DNA from: Chaunax sp. Z400
Lineage: Eukaryota; Chordata; Actinopteri; Lophiiformes; Chaunacidae
Direction of reading: 5' to 3'
NCBI GenBank assembly: GCA_037577475.1
Contig: CM075189.1
Location: 17,275,839 to 17,339,838, forward strand
DNA: 64,000 nucleotides
Shown: one piece after another, positions 58,346 through 64,000 of the stretch
How the letters are laid out: the number at the start of each line of letters is the position of its first letter
How positions within the stretch are numbered: position 1 is the first letter of the stretch
Position numbers and translations under genes: made by a program
The notes under the pieces: model-generated
The model's database searches: none
What the model saw: the letters and a program-made list of their open reading frames with translations, nothing else
What the model was told of the DNA's origin: nothing

Positions 58346-58414
58346 TGAAGGACTTTCCCTTATTGTTCCCAGCTATTCCTGCCACCACTCTCAGCAACCG
58401 TTGATGCCCAGAAG

Positions 58415-58420
58415 AATAAA
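58415..58420 (+). terminator. Polyadenylation signal of smyd5
   Basis: AATAAA 70 bp after the stop codon, implying a very short 3' UTR of about 100 bp. Confidence 0.6.
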
Positions 58421-61400
58421 GACAAGTGGGGAAAAAAGTCTTATTATCAATACATTTCCCTAATCCTTTGTCCCATTTTAGAGATCAGCCGCAGAAACCT
58501 TTCTTTAAATCAGGTATGTGTGTGTGAAGTTATTAGGATAGTATTTTTTTTTTTTCTGTATACCTCAACACACTGAGGGTTTAACCAAAACAAAGACTAT
58601 GATTTCAGCTTTCAGGGTTTGTGTTCTCATCCTCTTTGGCTGAACAGTTCAGGACCAGTTCACCTTTTTACTCCCAAAGACTGCCTATAAAAGGGCTGAA
58701 GTGTCTAAACAGTTAATCTAATATGGATGTACACCTAGGACCTGATCACAGCAATATTTTCCACATTGATCAATACTGATGTTTACCACAATATAGAATT
58801 TGATAATGAGGCCAGTTTGAAGATTATCCTAATAAAGACTGAGGCCTGGATAAACCAGAGAATTCACTAAATTTAAAATATAGTTTATATATTTTTAAAA
58901 AAAACAGAGAAATACAATGTAAACATTTAACTGCATACATGTCCTGGGTTTGAGTATATTTTGTTATAAAAGAAAATGTAAAACAAGGCTTGATATAAAC
59001 ATTTCACTTTGCAAACATTCCTTTCCTGCATTACAAAACAGTAAAATTAGCTTGCCTTGTAACTGATGAAAATAAAGGTTGCTGGGAGGGTAGCCTACCT
59101 TTTCAGCTGATGGAAAAAAAGATTTGTCTCCCAACTGATGGCATAGCATATGTTTGACATTTTGTCAACAGTTACCGGAGTGTACCGTAAGTTCACTTTC
59201 AGATCTTTAGCATAAATAATGTCTGTGTAAAACAATGTCAGCTACTTTTCACTGTCAGTGTGTGAGCCTGTTATTCATGCGAGGCTGTTTATTGCAACAT
59301 GCCATTCTGTTAAAAAAAAGAAAAAGGTCCGAAGGCAGAATGGGGCGTTACTGTATTGTGCAAAGGAGCGAACCAGGGTAAAGAGGGTGTGATGTTTTAA
59401 CCCCATCCAACGTGTTATTTGTGTAGCTGCAGTTTTCCAGCTCCCTCAGAAGAAAAGCAACTGAAAAAGTCTGAAAATCGTGGAGGTTCAGGAGGTCCTT
59501 ATGGAAAGGAGGGCAGTATTCCAATGTTCAGAGAGAAACCTTTAATCTGTTTTTCCATATAAAAATATACAGTAGATTAGAGCAGCTTAAAGTCGGGACT
59601 TAAACCTGACAAATGTCATTTGATCCATGGCATCCAATTTGCTGGAGATAACAAGCAAAACAAAACTATTATCTAATGCACTGTGTTTGATCCCTAGCTC
59701 CATTTGACAACTCTTAAACAAGAAAAAGTGATGAAACAAAGGTCAAGAGCTTCTTTTTTTTTCCATACATGACTATGCACGCTGGATGAAGAGGCTTTTT
59801 ATTTATATTCTGTTGTAATTACAGTCTTGTCATATAGGAGCCATCCAGCCAGTGAAGTATAGGTTGGCTTTCCCACCATGATCTATGGGATTACATTAAA
59901 CATTTCTTAATGCATCACGGAGACCTTGGATGCAAAATTGCTTCGTCAGAAACTGTTTGCCCTTTGTTGGGAACTGCATTTCAAACCTCGGTTCCACATG
60001 GGTGAAACTGCTGCTGCTGCCTCTCATGAATCAATATTACAACAAAGACTAACCACAAATCCCAATATTTTCACTTACTAGACAAAGATTGGAAATATTG
60101 AGTAATCCCAATGTTCTCGGTCGTCATTTAGCGCTGTGGCACAGGAGAAGATGGCTTAGTAACTCACAAAAGTATAATTTAAACATTTAGCCGCCGCAAA
60201 CCAGAGCCTACAATTTGTCGTTTTTACCACTCTGGCATAAAACATTGAAATTGGATGTCTGTTGAGTCATTCATTTCGTTTACACACCTCCTGCCCTTGT
60301 AACAGACGATTGCACTGGTGAAATATTTGTTCAGCCATTGCATATTAACTACAAACCCTTGGTCAAATTGTCTTCCTAAAGGGGGTTTGGGTCTTAACTA
60401 ATCATTGCTTTTTATGGCTCTGACTCTCCAGATAGCCTTTTGCTTCAGGCACTTTAAACCTGGCGCCTATGGAACCAGATGCCTCATTTTATAATTTACT
60501 CAAATAATTTACAATTTACTTCATCGTAAAATGGATTAAATGAGGTATTCTGCTGCTGATACCTGCTGATCAATTAGTTCTCACCGACATTTAAATGCAG
60601 TCAAATTGATGCAAGCAGATACTGGAGAAGAATGAGTCTACGATAATGAATGTTTTCAAATTTAACTATTCTTTCCCAAGTGCCTCCAGTCATCTATAGT
60701 TGGTATAATTTGTATGGATATTTTCCCATTAAGCTTGTCAGTATACACCATCCCCAGTTGTTTCTGCACTTGCATTGCATGCTAATTCACCCAGAATGCA
60801 AGAAAACAAACAAAGAACATATTTTGTCCATGGAAAGATGCAGACCTCGGACCCAGCGTGGCAGGTCTGTCATCCTTTAAAGCCAGAATCACAGCAAGAG
60901 TTCTGTAACATGGCTCACTGAAGGGGTCAAACTCTGGCAGACATACATATAGGCCTCCTCATCATGTAGCACGGACTTTTCATGGTGGAAAAACGGAGAG
61001 GTCAAAGAGTCTGCCCCGAGAGAAGTGGGCCCAATAGAGGCACATTAGAGGACTGAGAGGGTGGAAAGTGAGGCAAGTGTTTGAGGAAAGGAAAAAGGAA
61101 GTGGAGCAGAGAAAGAGCCCTTTATTCTGACAAACCAAGAAGAAAGTACTTCATATACATTTGAAAGATTAAAAATTCTAAAAATCTAAATGGGATGCAT
61201 TACTGCCGTTGTGCAGATGGAGGGAGAAGACTGGCATAACATTTGACCAATATGTCACTGTGGCTGTACAATGATTTATGCAGTTTTAGCCGTAAGGCAG
61301 TTTTTAAAATCTCTCATTCTGAGATGCTGACCCAGTTTTGCTCCAAAGTGTATACAGTAGAATAAAGTGTGAATGGGATTTGTCATTCAAGGATGTGTGA

Positions 61401-62945
61401 TATGTAATAACTCAAATTAAAGAATATAGGGACTCGTCATCGGTAAAGAAATACACTGAACATTAGAGCAACTAACACTGAAGCTTGAGGTGGTAAGATT
61501 GGAGAAACCAGCAAAAGCAAGCTAGATTTTAAAATCCAAAGACAAAATGCCGCCTCCTCCTATTTAGGCCTCGTCCAAAACACATGAACTCACACTGCCT
61601 GCCTGTTCTGACAGCCCCATAGCAACATCTGACAGGTATGAGTGTGAGCAGCGGGCTTGCCACATCCATTAAGACCTCTTAGGGTTTTTCTAGTCAAATA
61701 GTAAAAAAAAATTACCACAATCATATATAAACACAACACAAAATAGCAGTCACAAACGTACCTCTCCCTGAAAAGGCTGCTAGGCCTGGCTAATGTTATT
61801 TCAGCTGCTGAATGACAGTGTCGCTACCGCAGCACTCACTCTTTACCTCAGGGGGTTACTTCTCTGTGCTATGGGGGGGGTGCTTTGTGCTAGAGCTGGT
61901 GAAGGAGTCCCAGAAGTATCACAAATCTCAGCGTTAAAGGTGATGATTTCAAATGATGCATCTCAGATTAAAAGTCCAAAAGTGCGTTTAAAGTCCCCAT
62001 TTCTTTGATTTTTGGCAGCTTCTCATCCTTTTGATTTTGAATTAGCCTTCCTCAAATCACTAGTCATCATATATTCACATCAATTGATAAATTATCTACT
62101 CACTAGTAAAGGTAAAAAGGTAGTTTAACCTCAGCACTGATCATTCAACAGAATGTAAAGGCCAACTATGTCAGTGCGAAAACCACAAACTGCTGGTCCA
62201 AGGGCAGACAGAGGCACAGATAGCATCCGCTTCAACATTTAGGCAAAGTAGTTTTTAGGAGCCAGCTGTGGCATGAAAAACTACTGTAACTAGTTTTACT
62301 GGACTATGTGTAATCCTGACACAAATTATGAGTAATGGATTATTAAAATACATACAATTATGAATTTGGAAATATTCTTGAAGATACAACTATCATGTAA
62401 TCTCAAAATGTCTTTTTTTTTACACTTTGGTGAGGACTTCTGCTAAATTACAATTACACGATAGCCTCTCTTGAGAATTTCCAGAAAACTACTGTTGATT
62501 TGTCCAACCAGGTTAAAGGTGGACTGTGTTGTTATGGCTCCTGATGCAAAAGTTGTTTAACTATTTCACACTGGACGGCAGACGTGGGAAGTGAAAGCTG
62601 GCTTTTGGATCCAAGCAAGCCGACTCTTCTTGAAAACAAGCCCCATCTGGAAGCAATCTCCAACCTACATCAGCACTGTTCAGACTGGTTACCAGGACGG
62701 ATACCATTGCTGCCTTGGAGCGCTACTCCGGAATTAAAGTGATGAACGACTTGCTTCATGTGAAATCAGCCAAACCGATGTAAGGTAAGGAGTTTCACTC
62801 GCCCTGCATAAAATAAACACGAAAAAGAAATGCTGTTTAAGAACACAAACATGGCTGCTGAGTGACCCGTTGGTTTTAACCAATGTTTGTGTTTTCTCTG
62901 GTTCACCTCTGCTGAAATTATTTCCTTGGTAAAAAAGTCAAGTCA

Positions 62946-62946
62946 G

Positions 62947-63014
<68 letters not shown>

Positions 63015-63016
63015 CT
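62946..63016. repeat. Palindromic (TA)n microsatellite
   Basis: About 28 TA units flanked by AGTTTTTT on the left and AAAAAACT on the right, so the whole 71-bp tract is self-complementary. Confidence 0.9.
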
Positions 63017-63057
63017 AAGTTATCTCACGGCAGAGCAAGTGTAGACCAATCCATTTT

Positions 63058-63310
63058 ATTTTACAGATACCTAACATTCTCCTATGGCCAAGCACTTGGT
63101 GGCGAGGAAAAACAAGCTTTTAACAGGCAGAAACCTTGGAGTACACTCTGGCTCTACAGTAGGTGGGCGGCCATCTGCCTTGTCTGGATGAGTTCAGATG
63201 GATACGTAAGGAGAGATAGAGAAACTCACAGAAATGTACAGCAACAACACTAAAAACAGCTATGGTAAGAGAAATGCTAGAAATAGTAATATGTATAATA
63301 ACCTCCAAAA
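63058..63310 (+). repeat. Teleost interspersed repeat (GGGCGGCCATCTGCC type)
   Basis: Contains TTAACAGGCAGAAACCTTGG, GGTGGGCGGCCATCTGCCTT and GAAATGCTAGAAATAGTAAT followed by a TAATAA-rich tail. I recognise this order from many fish sequences. Class unresolved. Confidence 0.6.
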
Positions 63311-63689
63311 TGTCTAATAATAATCAAATAATCAAATGTGTGTGTGTGTCCGTGATATTGCACAGAAATCGCAAGTGTTTCCAGGTCACAAGTCCCAACA
63401 TTAAATATAATTGGTATTAAGTATTACTTTGAAACAAAAGGGAATGTTTGGAGCAGATGTATTTCATCATTATAATATGGTAATTGCCAATTTTGACTCC
63501 AATAATTAAAATGTAAATTTAAAGATATGTGAAATCTGTATTTATTTTTATCAGCCCATTAATATCACCATATTACCATTTTCTAACCAAAATATTGCAC
63601 TAATATAACAATTTTACTGTGAGCAGATTACCATATTGTTAGAAAAAATTGCTATCCTGCTACCTCCTTGTTACTTTAAATGTAATTCC

Positions 63690-63765
63690 TCATTATTATC
63701 TCTGCCAAGGAGGTGATTTTTCCAGTTCGGTTTGTTTGTTCTTGCATGGGCAGTTCGGTTTTGTT
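63690..63765 (+). repeat. Teleost repeat family B, 5' fragment
   Basis: TATCTCTGCCAAGGAGGTGA followed by GTTTGTTTGTTC matches the left end of the copy at 42335. Confidence 0.5.
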
Positions 63766-64000
63766 CTTGTCTTTCCATCTCTCAGCTGTGGTTTGAGACC
63801 TCCAGAACAAGTGTACAATTTACTTTATTAAACCTCTGAATTTGAGGCTTACGTAATTAAAATAAGACCATTGTGCTGGATGTGAAAGAGGCCAGCTGTG
63901 ATTAACTGCAAATGCCTGGATGAATTCTTGAAGGTCAAGCCAGACATTCCCACTGAGACTGAGAGTATGGTCTGACTCATGTAGGGTAAATGAGACATTT

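Larger units (their letters stand above)
58440..64000. other. Region without a recognised gene
   Basis: About 5.5 kb with no exon, RNA gene or long reading frame that I can support on either strand. It holds a TA microsatellite (62946-63016), a teleost repeat (63058-63310), a family B fragment (63690-63765) and one weak exon-like block (62570-62786). A long 3' UTR of a minus-strand gene right of the window cannot be excluded. Confidence 0.5.

Noticed and set aside
1..64000. Bacterial-type systems (CRISPR, defence islands, operons, integrons)
   Set aside because: All recognisable genes are intron-containing vertebrate genes, and the repeats are eukaryotic microsatellites and interspersed elements.

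Overview
This is nuclear DNA from a bony fish, most likely a percomorph-type teleost. The genes are intron-rich with GT-AG splice sites and encode vertebrate proteins. The non-coding DNA carries long CA/TG microsatellites and several interspersed repeats typical of teleost genomes. There are no bacterial genes, operons, CRISPR arrays or phage-like regions. Exon limits were read by eye from splice sites, reading phase and remembered human orthologues; no alignment or transcript data were available.

Six protein-coding genes are present. Positions 1-11565: the last four coding exons and 3' UTR of atp8a1 (+), a phospholipid flippase whose 5' part lies left of the window. Positions 14228-16548: shisa3 (-), two exons, tail-to-tail with atp8a1. 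Positions 18329-24843: bend4 (+), six exons including a 27-nt microexon, head-to-head with shisa3. Positions 27646-37385: rab11fip5 (+), six exons including one of 2532 nt that can be skipped in frame. Positions 40057-49327: sfxn5 (+), 14 exons. Positions 51463-58345: smyd5 (+), 13 exons. The last 5.6 kb (58346-64000) holds no gene I can recognise, only repeats and one weak exon-like block.

The genes do not form one pathway. atp8a1, shisa3 and bend4 are neighbours on human 4p13; rab11fip5, sfxn5 and smyd5 are neighbours on human 2p13. The window therefore spans a junction between two ancestral neighbourhoods, somewhere in the bend4-rab11fip5 interval (24844-27645).

I found no new multi-gene system. 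The points most worth checking are: the in-frame giant exon of rab11fip5 with three NPF and two PPPLPPR motifs; the bend4 microexon; a TG tract replacing the polypyrimidine tract at an atp8a1 splice acceptor; a very weak splice donor in smyd5; paired ZNF143-like motifs upstream of sfxn5; a perfect 25-bp hairpin upstream of smyd5; and a foldback repeat family, one copy of which is split by another insertion.
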